Positions 1-5,099 of a DNA stretch of 10,751 bases are shown in pieces. The position numbers and the translations under genes are program-made. The number at the start of each line of letters is the position of its first letter. Position 1 is the first letter of the stretch. The stretch is from SCGC-AAA252-I15 sp043822165. GTDB lineage: Archaea > Altiarchaeota > Altiarchaeia > IMC4 > SCGC-AAA252-I15. The stretch covers positions 1 through 10,751 of the forward strand of contig JBDRCA010000135.1 of NCBI GenBank assembly GCA_043822165.1. The letters run 5' to 3'. The notes below the pieces were generated by a model, which had not been told where the DNA came from, searched no databases, and saw nothing but the letters and a program-made list of their open reading frames with translations.

Positions 1-1048
1 CACCCATGAGATCGAATTCGGGGATGTCCTCGTTTAAAATGACTGGGACTTCATTGGCCGAGAATATGACTGCATCCACCAGCGGATTGAATTTGTCTAT
101 GTCTTTGACTCTAGCAGCCAATAGCCCGGAACCTCCATGGATGGTGTCAGGAAGCCTCATGAGCCTGGACGTGTCGATGGTCACCATCTTGTCTGTGTCT
201 CCCATAAGCTGCACAGCCCGGTTGTCGACGACCCGTTGCATGAGATGCTCTCTCACGTCAAGGATCCCCTGCCAGTTGCCTGATTCCACGGACGCTAGAT
301 TCCTCTCCCTGTCTTTTTCAAGCTTCTTCACAGTCTTCGGGCCCACGCCTTTAACGTCCCTGAAGGATTCCGGCTTCGACAAAAAATCATGGACTGTCCC
401 GTAAATCCTCCCAGCCCATCCAACATCCCCTGCAGTCGGCCCGAGCCTTGCGCCAGCGCTTTTACGGTACTCGCCGCTCCTGTCCGGGCTGAAACCGTCA
501 ACCTCAACCTCCTGCATGAAATACTTCAAGTCCAAACCCGAACCAGTCACGTAATCCACAATCTCCCTGCGAGCATCCCCGGAAAGCCATTTTACTTCAT
601 CCGAGGCTATGTGTATGTGGTAGCCCTTGCTCCCCGAGAAATTGACGTTCACGTCCTTTTCCGCGAAACCGAAGTCATCGTATATGAACTCCAAGAGGTT
701 GAGCGTCTCCTCCTTCACGGAGTCGAAGACAGTGGCGTCGAAAAACCTCATGGGCGCGTCCAAGTCAAACACCAAGTCTGCACCCAACCAGTTCTTCGCC
801 TCCATTGGCTGATTCTCCGGAAACTCGTACAAGGCAGCGGAATAAGAAATATACGACGGAGCGTCACGCTTCAAGAAATTGGATAATTCGCGCTCGGAGG
901 AAAATTTTTTGTGCCTGACCTTGATTTTGTCTTCAAGAGTTCCCACTCCGAACTCCCTCATCTGGACCTGGCTCGGAGCCGCAACCCTCGCCCGCCAGTA
1001 ATAATCCTTTATTTTCTTCCTGACGAAGACCTTGGTGTCGACATTCAT
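1..1048 (-). CDS. priS: DNA primase small (catalytic) subunit PriS, 3' end cut by the window edge
   Basis: Catalytic subunit of the archaeal/eukaryotic-type primase, which makes RNA/DNA primers at the replication fork with PriL. Translating the minus strand from the ATG at 1048-1046 gives an open frame of 349 codons that runs off the left edge. Family motifs are plain: DLVFDLDAP with metal-binding D95 and D97, FSGSKGYHIH at 137-146 (nucleotide-binding Ser/His motif), and IDTSRLMRLPDTIHG at 291-305 with the third acidic residue D292. The usual family length is about 340-400 residues, so only a short C-terminal tail is probably missing. Oddities: there is no cysteine anywhere in the visible protein, and the segment after D97 that carries a zinc-binding knuckle in well-studied PriS proteins is replaced by about 15 ordinary residues. 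A helix-hairpin-helix-like stretch (VKGVGPKTVKKL, 232-243) is also present. It is divergent from gatE. The identification is firm. Confidence 0.95.
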   Translation of the reverse strand, partial: MNVDTKVFVRKKIKDYYWRARVAAPSQVQMREFGVGTLEDKIKVRHKKFSSERELSNFLKRDAPSYISYSAALYEFPENQPMEAKNWLGADLVFDLDAPMRFFDATVFDSVKEETLNLLEFIYDDFGFAEKDVNVNFSGSKGYHIHIASDEVKWLSGDARREIVDYVTGSGLDLKYFMQEVEVDGFSPDRSGEYRKSAGARLGPTAGDVGWAGRIYGTVHDFLSKPESFRDVKGVGPKTVKKLEKDRERNLASVESGNWQGILDVREHLMQRVVDNRAVQLMGDTDKMVTIDTSRLMRLPDTIHGGSGLLAARVKDIDKFNPLVDAVIFSANEVPVILNEDIPEFDLMG

Positions 1049-1103
1049 CTTAAAAGATATAGTTTTATGGAATAAACCAATATTATACAAAACCCTTTTC
1101 TTT

Positions 1104-1126
1104 TCAAGCTTTTAAAAAAAGCTTGA
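1104..1126. repeat. Perfect 10-bp inverted repeat between divergent priS and gatE
   Basis: The arm at 1104-1113 (TCAAGCTTTT) is the exact reverse complement of 1117-1126, with a 3-base AAA loop. It lies in the divergent spacer, 55 nt upstream of priS and 28 nt upstream of the duplicate gatE start at 1154. Its centre (TTTTAAAAAAA) also resembles an archaeal TATA element on the plus strand, at a distance suitable for starting a transcript just before 1154. It could be an operator, part of a promoter, or simply a hairpin; the sequence does not decide. Confidence 0.5.
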
Positions 1127-1153
1127 CCAAAATTGAGAATAGAAAGAAAAGCA

Positions 1154-1270
1154 ATGACTCTAGATTACGCTAAACTCGGACTAAAGTGCGGCATCGAAAC
1201 AACCTTTTTCTTTCTTTTAGAAAAAGAAAGAAAAACGTTGGCGAAAAAGAAAGAAAAATCATGGCCTTAG
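1154..1270 (+). pseudogene. Diverged second copy of the gatE start (38-codon ORF overlapping the real gatE start)
   Basis: An ATG at 1154 opens a 38-codon frame whose first 15 residues (MTLDYAKLGLKCGIE) copy the GatE N-terminus (MALDYSKLGLKCGIE). The DNA is not a recent copy: over these 15 codons the two differ at several positions and most changed codons are synonymous (CTA/TTA, GAT/GAC, CTC/CTG, GGA/GGT, CTA/TTA, GAA/GAG). The similarity then stops and the frame runs through A/T-rich repeats to a TAG at 1268-1270, in a different frame from gatE and 7 nt past the gatE ATG. The simplest reading is a relic of an older or related gatE 5' end left by recombination. It may alternatively be translated as an upstream ORF coupled to gatE. 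A strain-mixed assembly join is a third possibility. Confidence 0.6.
1205..1258. repeat. A/T-rich inverted plus direct repeat immediately before gatE
   Basis: The 14-base arm TTTTTCTTTCTTTT (1205-1218) is the exact reverse complement of 1222-1235, with loop AGA. The 16-base unit GAAAAAGAAAGAAAAA occurs at 1220-1235 and again at 1243-1258, ending 2 nt before the gatE ATG. A shorter relative (AGAAAGAAAA) precedes the duplicate start at 1141-1150. The same purine-rich element therefore stands before both gatE-like starts and once in inverted form between them. It fits slippage or template switching during the rearrangement that made the duplicate. In a transcript, 1205-1235 would fold into a stem close to the start codon and might affect translation. 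Confidence 0.65.
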
Positions 1271-3129
1271 ACTACTCTAAACTGGGTTTAAAGTGCGGCA
1301 TCGAGATTCACCAGCAGCTTGACACCCGTAAACTATTCTGTTCGTGCCCCTCCGTCATCCGCGACGATTCCCCTGACGTCATAGTGCACCGCAGGATGCG
1401 GGCGGTCGCCGGCGAAATGGGGGACGTGGACCCGGCTGCCCTCCACGAATTCCTCAAAAACAGGGAAATAACCTATGAAGCATACTCTGACACCAACTGC
1501 CTCGTCGAACTCGACGAAGAACCCCCGCACCCCATAAACCAGGAAGCGCTCTCAACGGTGGTGACCGTAGCCTTGCTGCTTAACGCAAAACCCGTCCCGG
1601 AACTCCAAGTCATGCGAAAAACAGTCATAGACGGCTCCAACACGTCCGGCTTCCAGAGGACGGTGCTGGTTGCAATGGACGGCTTCCTCGACACACCCGA
1701 AGGAAGAGTCGGCGTACCCACAATATGCCTCGAAGAAGACGCAGCCCGCATAATAGAAGATGCAGGCGGCAAAGTAACATACCGCCTCGACCGGCTTGGA
1801 ATACCCCTAGTCGAGATAACGACGGACCCTGACATAAAATCCCCCGAACACGCAAGACAGGTCGCCGAAAAAATCGGGTTAATCCTGCGCGCCACAGGCA
1901 AAGTAAAACGCGGCCTAGGAACCATCCGCCAAGACCTGAACGTATCCATAAAAGGCGGCGAACGCATTGAAGTCAAAGGCGTCCAAGAACTCCGGGCAAT
2001 CCCCGTCATAGTCGAAAACGAAGTGAAAAGACAGTTAGCATTGATTGAAATCAAAAAGGAACTCTCCGGACGGAAAGTAAAACCAGACGACTTCGAGGTA
2101 AAACCGGGTAAATTTACGGTTAATTTTCAGGAAGTTACCGATTGTTTTTCAGACGATGACAGAACGCTCATCCGGAAATCCATCGAAGTCAAAAGAAAAT
2201 TTCTTGGAATGCGCCTCCCAGGATTCGCAGGATTGCTCGGGAGGGAGCTTATGCCCGACCACCGTTTCGGCACGGAGCTGTCTCATGTCGTTAAGGCGAC
2301 GACCGGTTTGGGGGGAATACTACACTCAGACGAGACTGCTAATGATCATGTTTCCAAGAAACTTGGTTGCGGCAGCGAGGATGCGTGGGTCGTTGTTATC
2401 GTTGAAGCCAGCGTTGACGCAAGCCACGCTTTCTCCAAAATCAGGGAGAGGTGCCGGCAGGCTTTTTTCGGCGTCCCCAAAGAGACGCGGCGCCCGGACG
2501 GCGAAAAAACCGGTTACATGCGCCCCCTCCCAGGCTCAGACCGCATGTACCCTGAAACCGACGAACCACCCATAAACATAAGGAGGCTCGCACAAGAATC
2601 CTCGAAAAACCTGCCTAAACTACCGGACGAAAAACGCAAAGACTACGCGGCACTGGGTCTGTCCGAAGAGCTTGCCAACCAGCTCGTACACTCCAGGATG
2701 CAGGACTATTTTGCTCGTTTTGCAGTCAAGTACGGTAATGTGAAGCCGACTCTTATCGCGCAGACTCTCTTGTCGACGCCCAAGGAGGTAAAAAAGCGTT
2801 ACGGAAGCCCTGTGGAGGCGTTGACGCGGGAGCACTTCGATGCGGTCTTCTCTGCTGTAGGCGATGGCGTGTTGACTGGGGATGCGATAGTCGAGGTCAT
2901 CCGCTTCCTCGCAGAGTCCCCACAAAAATCAGTCTCCGAGATAATATCTGAGAAAGGCCTTGGTTTGGTCTCAGGGAAAGGGCTGGCTCAAGTAATCGAT
3001 GAAATACTCTCTGAGACAGGGGAGTTCAAGTCCCAAAAACATGCTTTAGGGCTTGTCATGGCCAGGGTTTCGGGCCGGGCCAGGCCCGAGGAAATCATGG
3101 GAATCCTTGCTGAAAAAGGGGTCAAGTAG
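1261..3129 (+). CDS. gatE: Glutamyl-tRNA(Gln) amidotransferase subunit E
   Basis: GatE, with GatD, converts Glu-tRNA(Gln) to Gln-tRNA(Gln) in archaea. The 622-residue length is normal for the family. Visible parts: GatB/E catalytic core from the N-terminus (GIEIHQQLD at 13-21; IDGSNTSGFQRT at 124-135), a GAD insertion domain of bacterial AspRS type around 305-410 (LPGFAGLLG, FGTELS, ILHSDE), YPETDEPP near 430, and a helical YqeY-like tail from about 490. The ATG at 1261 is chosen because MALDYSKLGLKCGIEIHQQLD matches the family start; a GTG at 1186 in the same frame would only add 25 residues of low-complexity repeat translation. No gatD neighbour is present. The upstream leader carries a recoded copy of the gene start. 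Glu and Lys codons shift from strongly A-ending before about 2220 to mixed or G-ending after it, hinting at a mosaic gene. Confidence 0.96.
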   Translation: MALDYSKLGLKCGIEIHQQLDTRKLFCSCPSVIRDDSPDVIVHRRMRAVAGEMGDVDPAALHEFLKNREITYEAYSDTNCLVELDEEPPHPINQEALSTVVTVALLLNAKPVPELQVMRKTVIDGSNTSGFQRTVLVAMDGFLDTPEGRVGVPTICLEEDAARIIEDAGGKVTYRLDRLGIPLVEITTDPDIKSPEHARQVAEKIGLILRATGKVKRGLGTIRQDLNVSIKGGERIEVKGVQELRAIPVIVENEVKRQLALIEIKKELSGRKVKPDDFEVKPGKFTVNFQEVTDCFSDDDRTLIRKSIEVKRKFLGMRLPGFAGLLGRELMPDHRFGTELSHVVKATTGLGGILHSDETANDHVSKKLGCGSEDAWVVVIVEASVDASHAFSKIRERCRQAFFGVPKETRRPDGEKTGYMRPLPGSDRMYPETDEPPINIRRLAQESSKNLPKLPDEKRKDYAALGLSEELANQLVHSRMQDYFARFAVKYGNVKPTLIAQTLLSTPKEVKKRYGSPVEALTREHFDAVFSAVGDGVLTGDAIVEVIRFLAESPQKSVSEIISEKGLGLVSGKGLAQVIDEILSETGEFKSQKHALGLVMARVSGRARPEEIMGILAEKGVK

Positions 3130-3142
3130 CCTGTAATAAACC

Positions 3143-3152
3143 TATTTTTAAA
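3143..3152 (+). promoter_or_regulatory. TATA-box-like promoter element of trkA
   Basis: TATTTTTAAA lies in the 54-nt spacer after gatE and ends 31 nt before the trkA ATG at 3184. That spacing predicts a transcript with a very short leader, common in archaea. The T5 run may also help end the gatE transcript. A very similar element (GTTTTTAAAG) occurs at 10711. The call rests on sequence resemblance and spacing only. Confidence 0.45.
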
Positions 3153-3183
3153 GAATAACGGTTATAGAATAACTCACGCGAAA

Positions 3184-3834
3184 ATGTACGTTATTCTTAT
3201 AGGGGGCGGGAGCACCGGCAAGGCTTTAGCCACCCATCTCATAAACGAGGGCCATGAGGTCGTCATCGTCGAGAAGGAGGGTGACCGGGCGAAGAATTTG
3301 GCCGAAAACCTTGACGCCTTGATTGTTCAGGGTGATGGCTCGGACACCGACATCCTAAAGGATGCGGGCGTTGAGAAGGCTGATGCTGTCGCAATCCTTA
3401 CTCCCGAGGATAACACGAATCTTACGATTTGCCAGATAGTTAAGAAATTCGAGGTCCCCAGGATTGTGTCGCGCGTCAACGAGCCCGGCAAAAAAGACTT
3501 GTATATCGGGCTTGAGATTACTGCCGCGATTTCCCCGACGCAGGCTGTCGTAAGTTACTTGAAGAACGCTCTGACTCAGGGCAAGTCCAAGTCGATGGCT
3601 TCCATTGCCGGCGGCAACGCCGAAGTCCTCGAATTGAAGTTGAACAACGAGGAGCTTGACGGCAGGAAAATCAAGGATCTGGGTTTGCCGTCCGAGTGCA
3701 TAGTCGCCGTCATCTACAGGAACGGCGAAGTCATAATCGGAGCCGGCGACACCATCGTCCGCAAAGGCGACGTGTTGACTATCATCACCAAGACCGACGT
3801 CGTAACCGACGTTTTGACTATCCTGAAAGACTAG
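3184..3834 (+). CDS. trkA: TrkA-like K+ transport regulatory protein (RCK_N + RCK_C)
   Basis: Cytosolic NAD(H)-binding regulator of a Trk/Ktr-type potassium channel or transporter. Residues 1-130 form the RCK N domain: a Rossmann start with GGGSTG at 7-12, an acidic residue E30 ending the second strand (expected to favour NAD over NADP), and QGDGSD at 49-54, which binds nucleotide in relatives. Residues about 145-215 form the RCK C domain, ending in the typical VRKGDVLTIIT strand. The 216-residue length equals the single-unit archaeal form. The membrane subunit (TrkH/TrkG type) is not in the window, so its partner must lie elsewhere. The start is preceded by a TATA-like element. The stop codon lies in a CTAG shared with the convergent bofA-like gene. 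The family call is firm; the exact transporter partner is unknown. Confidence 0.93.
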   Translation: MYVILIGGGSTGKALATHLINEGHEVVIVEKEGDRAKNLAENLDALIVQGDGSDTDILKDAGVEKADAVAILTPEDNTNLTICQIVKKFEVPRIVSRVNEPGKKDLYIGLEITAAISPTQAVVSYLKNALTQGKSKSMASIAGGNAEVLELKLNNEELDGRKIKDLGLPSECIVAVIYRNGEVIIGAGDTIVRKGDVLTIITKTDVVTDVLTILKD

Positions 3835-4112
3835 ATTATTCCGCCGATTTTCAGTAGCACCAGGCACCCGATTCCTGAGAGACCGAATACTCCCGACACC
3901 AGCACCGTGAATACGTTCAACGGCATGTCTGCGTCAAAGACCAGGTTTAAGGCTAACAATACTATGATGCCTGCCAAGCTGTTTAATGCGATTATTATTA
4001 TTTTCGCGAAGAGTTTCTTCACGATTTTCAGCATTATGTAAAGGATTAGTGCTGCGGTCGCAATCAAGGCTACTCCGATCCCCGTTAAGGCTATTGACGG
4101 AATCGATATCAT
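3831..4112 (-). CDS. BofA-family small membrane protein
   Basis: A 93-residue protein with three hydrophobic segments at about 8-30, 36-58 and 66-88, separated by a Lys-rich turn (KIVKKLFAK). The pattern LNSLAGIIVLLALNL, then MPLNVFTVLVSGVFGLSG, then LVLLKI fits the BofA family (conserved NxxxG...LLxLN, PLN..T..VxGxxGxxG), named for the Bacillus inhibitor of pro-sigma-K processing. Archaea have no sigma-K, so the role here is unknown; a general partner or inhibitor of membrane proteases is only inference. The start ATG at 4112 is the first usable one; the ATG 8 nt upstream is in another frame and soon meets a stop. Its coding end overlaps the convergent trkA by 4 nt. Upstream lies a structured RNA candidate that could be its leader. 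Confidence 0.75.
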   Translation of the reverse strand: MISIPSIALTGIGVALIATAALILYIMLKIVKKLFAKIIIIALNSLAGIIVLLALNLVFDADMPLNVFTVLVSGVFGLSGIGCLVLLKIGGII

Positions 4113-4135
4113 GTTATCATTTATGTTGGACTGTT

Positions 4136-4146
4136 AAAAAAAGGGG
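4136..4146 (-). terminator. Poly-U tract after the structured RNA candidate
   Basis: Read on the minus strand this is CCCCTTTTTTT, beginning 4 nt after the structured RNA ends at 4151. Archaeal RNA polymerase commonly stops at U-rich tracts, so a T7 run here would release a short RNA of about 100 nt, or attenuate read-through into the bofA-like gene 24 nt further on. The AACCC just before the U-run could pair with the GGGTT of the RNA's 5' arm, competing with the closing stem. That switching idea is inference. Confidence 0.4.
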
Positions 4147-4150
4147 TTAA

Positions 4151-4238
4151 TATTGGGTCTGCGTCTGTGGAACGGAATTCGCCGAGGCGAATGTATGTTC
4201 CGGTGAAACCAGAAGGTTTATCCACCGCAAACCCAATA
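4151..4238 (-). ncRNA. Candidate structured RNA (three-way junction) between KaiC-like and bofA-like genes
   Basis: No credible protein-coding frame covers this stretch, yet it folds strongly. Closing stem: 8 bp perfect (4151-4158 with 4231-4238), a 2x2 internal loop, 3 bp GCG/CGC (4161-4163 with 4226-4228), a 3-nt bulge, then 4 bp GTGG/CCAC (4167-4170 with 4222-4225). Second arm: CGGAA/TTCCG (4173-4177 with 4198-4202), topped by TTCGC/GCGAA (4178-4182 with 4187-4191) with a 4-nt loop. Third arm: AAACC/GGTTT (4206-4210 with 4215-4219) with a 4-nt loop. The minus strand is preferred: a TATA-like box 26-36 nt upstream would start transcription at the base of the closing stem, and a U7 tract follows. 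It is either a free small RNA or a leader element of the bofA-like gene. I recognise no known RNA family. Confidence 0.55.
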
Positions 4239-4263
4239 ACAGGGAAAAAAATATAGTGCAGAA

Positions 4264-4281
4264 TAATATAAAAACCTTTCG
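4264..4281 (-). promoter_or_regulatory. TATA-box promoter candidate for the structured RNA / bofA-like transcript
   Basis: On the minus strand the sequence is CGAAAGGTTTTTATATTA: a purine-rich BRE-like stretch followed by a TTTTATATT box centred near 4269. A start about 26 nt downstream falls near 4240-4243, exactly where the structured RNA begins (4238). It sits directly after the KaiC-like stop codon, so the RNA and bofA-like gene probably have their own promoter rather than depending on read-through. Confidence 0.5.
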
Positions 4282-4286
4282 TTTTT
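4270..4286 (-). terminator. Small hairpin with U-run after the KaiC-like gene
   Basis: On the minus strand AAAAAC, loop GAAAG, GTTTTT follows the KaiC-like stop after one base. The stem is 6 bp and A/T-rich, ending in a U-run, so it may help end that transcript. The same bases overlap the TATA-like element, so one of the two readings may be coincidental. Confidence 0.3.
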
Positions 4287-4287
4287 C

Positions 4288-5043
4288 TTAGTTTTGCACG
4301 ACTTCTATTCCTTCGCCGTTTATGAAGTGCATTGAGTGCATGTCTTCGCTGTGCTTGGTTTTGCGCATTTTCTCGATTGTGAGTATTCGTCCCGGGCTTT
4401 GCCCTATGGTCGAGTAGTAAAGTTTTATTATGCCGTCTACCACGTATCTTTCGACGCCGTAGGTGCTTGAGTGTTCGTCGTCTGTTTCAGAGATTAGCAC
4501 TGTCGTGAGTCCTGACTCTTTTAGTTTGTAGTTCATGGATAGTATCATTCTGCGGACATCTTTTTTGCCTTCCATGAGTATGTCAAGCGCTGGGAGGGAG
4601 TCTATGCTAACGCGTCTTGCATTTATTCTCTCGGCGGCTGAGAGTATGACGTTCACCAGGTTGTCTAAGGTTACTTCTCCGGGGAGCAGGGAGTAGCTTT
4701 CTCCTTCCCCGATGTCTCTTTGGGCGATTTCCCCGAGCCCGAGGGTTCTGAGGCTTGCGTTCATGATGATGAGTTTTTTTCCTTTCTCGAGTTTCTCTAG
4801 GTCGAAGTTGAATTCCATCATGTCTTCCTTGAATTCGTCGGGGTTTTGTTCGAGCAGTACGAGTACTCCGGGTTCGTTGTATTTGGTGACTCCTTTGTAT
4901 ATGAATTCTGTGGCGAATATTGTTTTCCCTGTTCCGCATTCGCCTGTGAGAAGTATTGTCCTGTTCCTGGGAAGGCCGCCGGAAACTATTTCGTCGAATC
5001 CTTTAATGCCTGTGGGGCATTTCTTGTCGATGTCAACTTCCAT
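4288..5043 (-). CDS. KaiC-like / RadA-superfamily single-domain ATPase
   Basis: A 251-residue RecA-fold ATPase of the archaeal KaiC-like group. From the chosen ATG: CPTGIKGFDEIVSGGLP at 9-25 (the typical family entry, including ...GxxGLD-like and GGLPxG-like segments), Walker A GECGTGKT at 34-41, the strand LVLLEQNPDEF at 61-71 where catalytic glutamates sit in relatives, and Walker B-like RRVSIDSL ending near D148. The position usually occupied by a second catalytic Glu (EE in many KaiC proteins) is Gln66. The ATG at 5043 is preferred over the adjacent GTG at 5046 because a GGTGA ribosome-binding site at 5055-5051 is 7 nt from the ATG but only 4 nt from the GTG. It is divergent from the methyltransferase with about 55 nt between them. 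Single-domain archaeal members are linked to signalling or motility control, but no such neighbour is present; the specific role is unknown. Confidence 0.85.
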   Translation of the reverse strand: MEVDIDKKCPTGIKGFDEIVSGGLPRNRTILLTGECGTGKTIFATEFIYKGVTKYNEPGVLVLLEQNPDEFKEDMMEFNFDLEKLEKGKKLIIMNASLRTLGLGEIAQRDIGEGESYSLLPGEVTLDNLVNVILSAAERINARRVSIDSLPALDILMEGKKDVRRMILSMNYKLKESGLTTVLISETDDEHSSTYGVERYVVDGIIKLYYSTIGQSPGRILTIEKMRKTKHSEDMHSMHFINGEGIEVVQN

Positions 5044-5071
5044 CACGGCTTCACCGTTACATAATTGCGGG

Positions 5072-5084
5072 TTTTAGAATATAA
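5072..5084 (+). promoter_or_regulatory. TATA-like element before the methyltransferase gene
   Basis: TTTTAGAATATAA lies 15 nt before the ATG at 5100 in the short divergent spacer. A start about 25 nt downstream of its centre would fall at or near the ATG, so the mRNA would be leaderless or nearly so. No ribosome-binding site precedes the ATG, which agrees. The reverse strand of the same spacer must also serve the KaiC-like gene. Confidence 0.35.
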
Positions 5085-5099
5085 GTTCGGGTATTTAAT

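Noticed and set aside
6..886. Plus-strand open frames across the priS region
   Set aside because: They are antisense shadows of the minus-strand priS frame, which carries all primase motifs; their translations show no family pattern.
1186..1260. GTG at 1186 as the gatE start
   Set aside because: It would add 25 residues that only translate the A/T-rich repeats and lie outside the family; ATG 1261 gives the canonical GatE N-terminus.
4151..4238. tRNA gene suggested by the 7-8 bp closing stem
   Set aside because: No T-arm TTCRA sequence, no proper anticodon arm and no U8 position on either strand; the arm lengths do not fit.
4151..4238. Known riboswitch or ribozyme (fluoride, c-di-GMP-I, TPP, hammerhead) or box C/D RNA
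   Set aside because: Conserved cores (for example CUGAUGA of hammerhead or RUGAUGA/CUGA boxes) are absent and the stem order does not match. An H/ACA-like ACA lies one base after the plus-strand stem, but a three-way junction is not the H/ACA form.
4191..4256. 21-codon plus-strand ORF inside the structured RNA
   Set aside because: Too short, no promoter or ribosome-binding site, and it overlaps a strong secondary structure.
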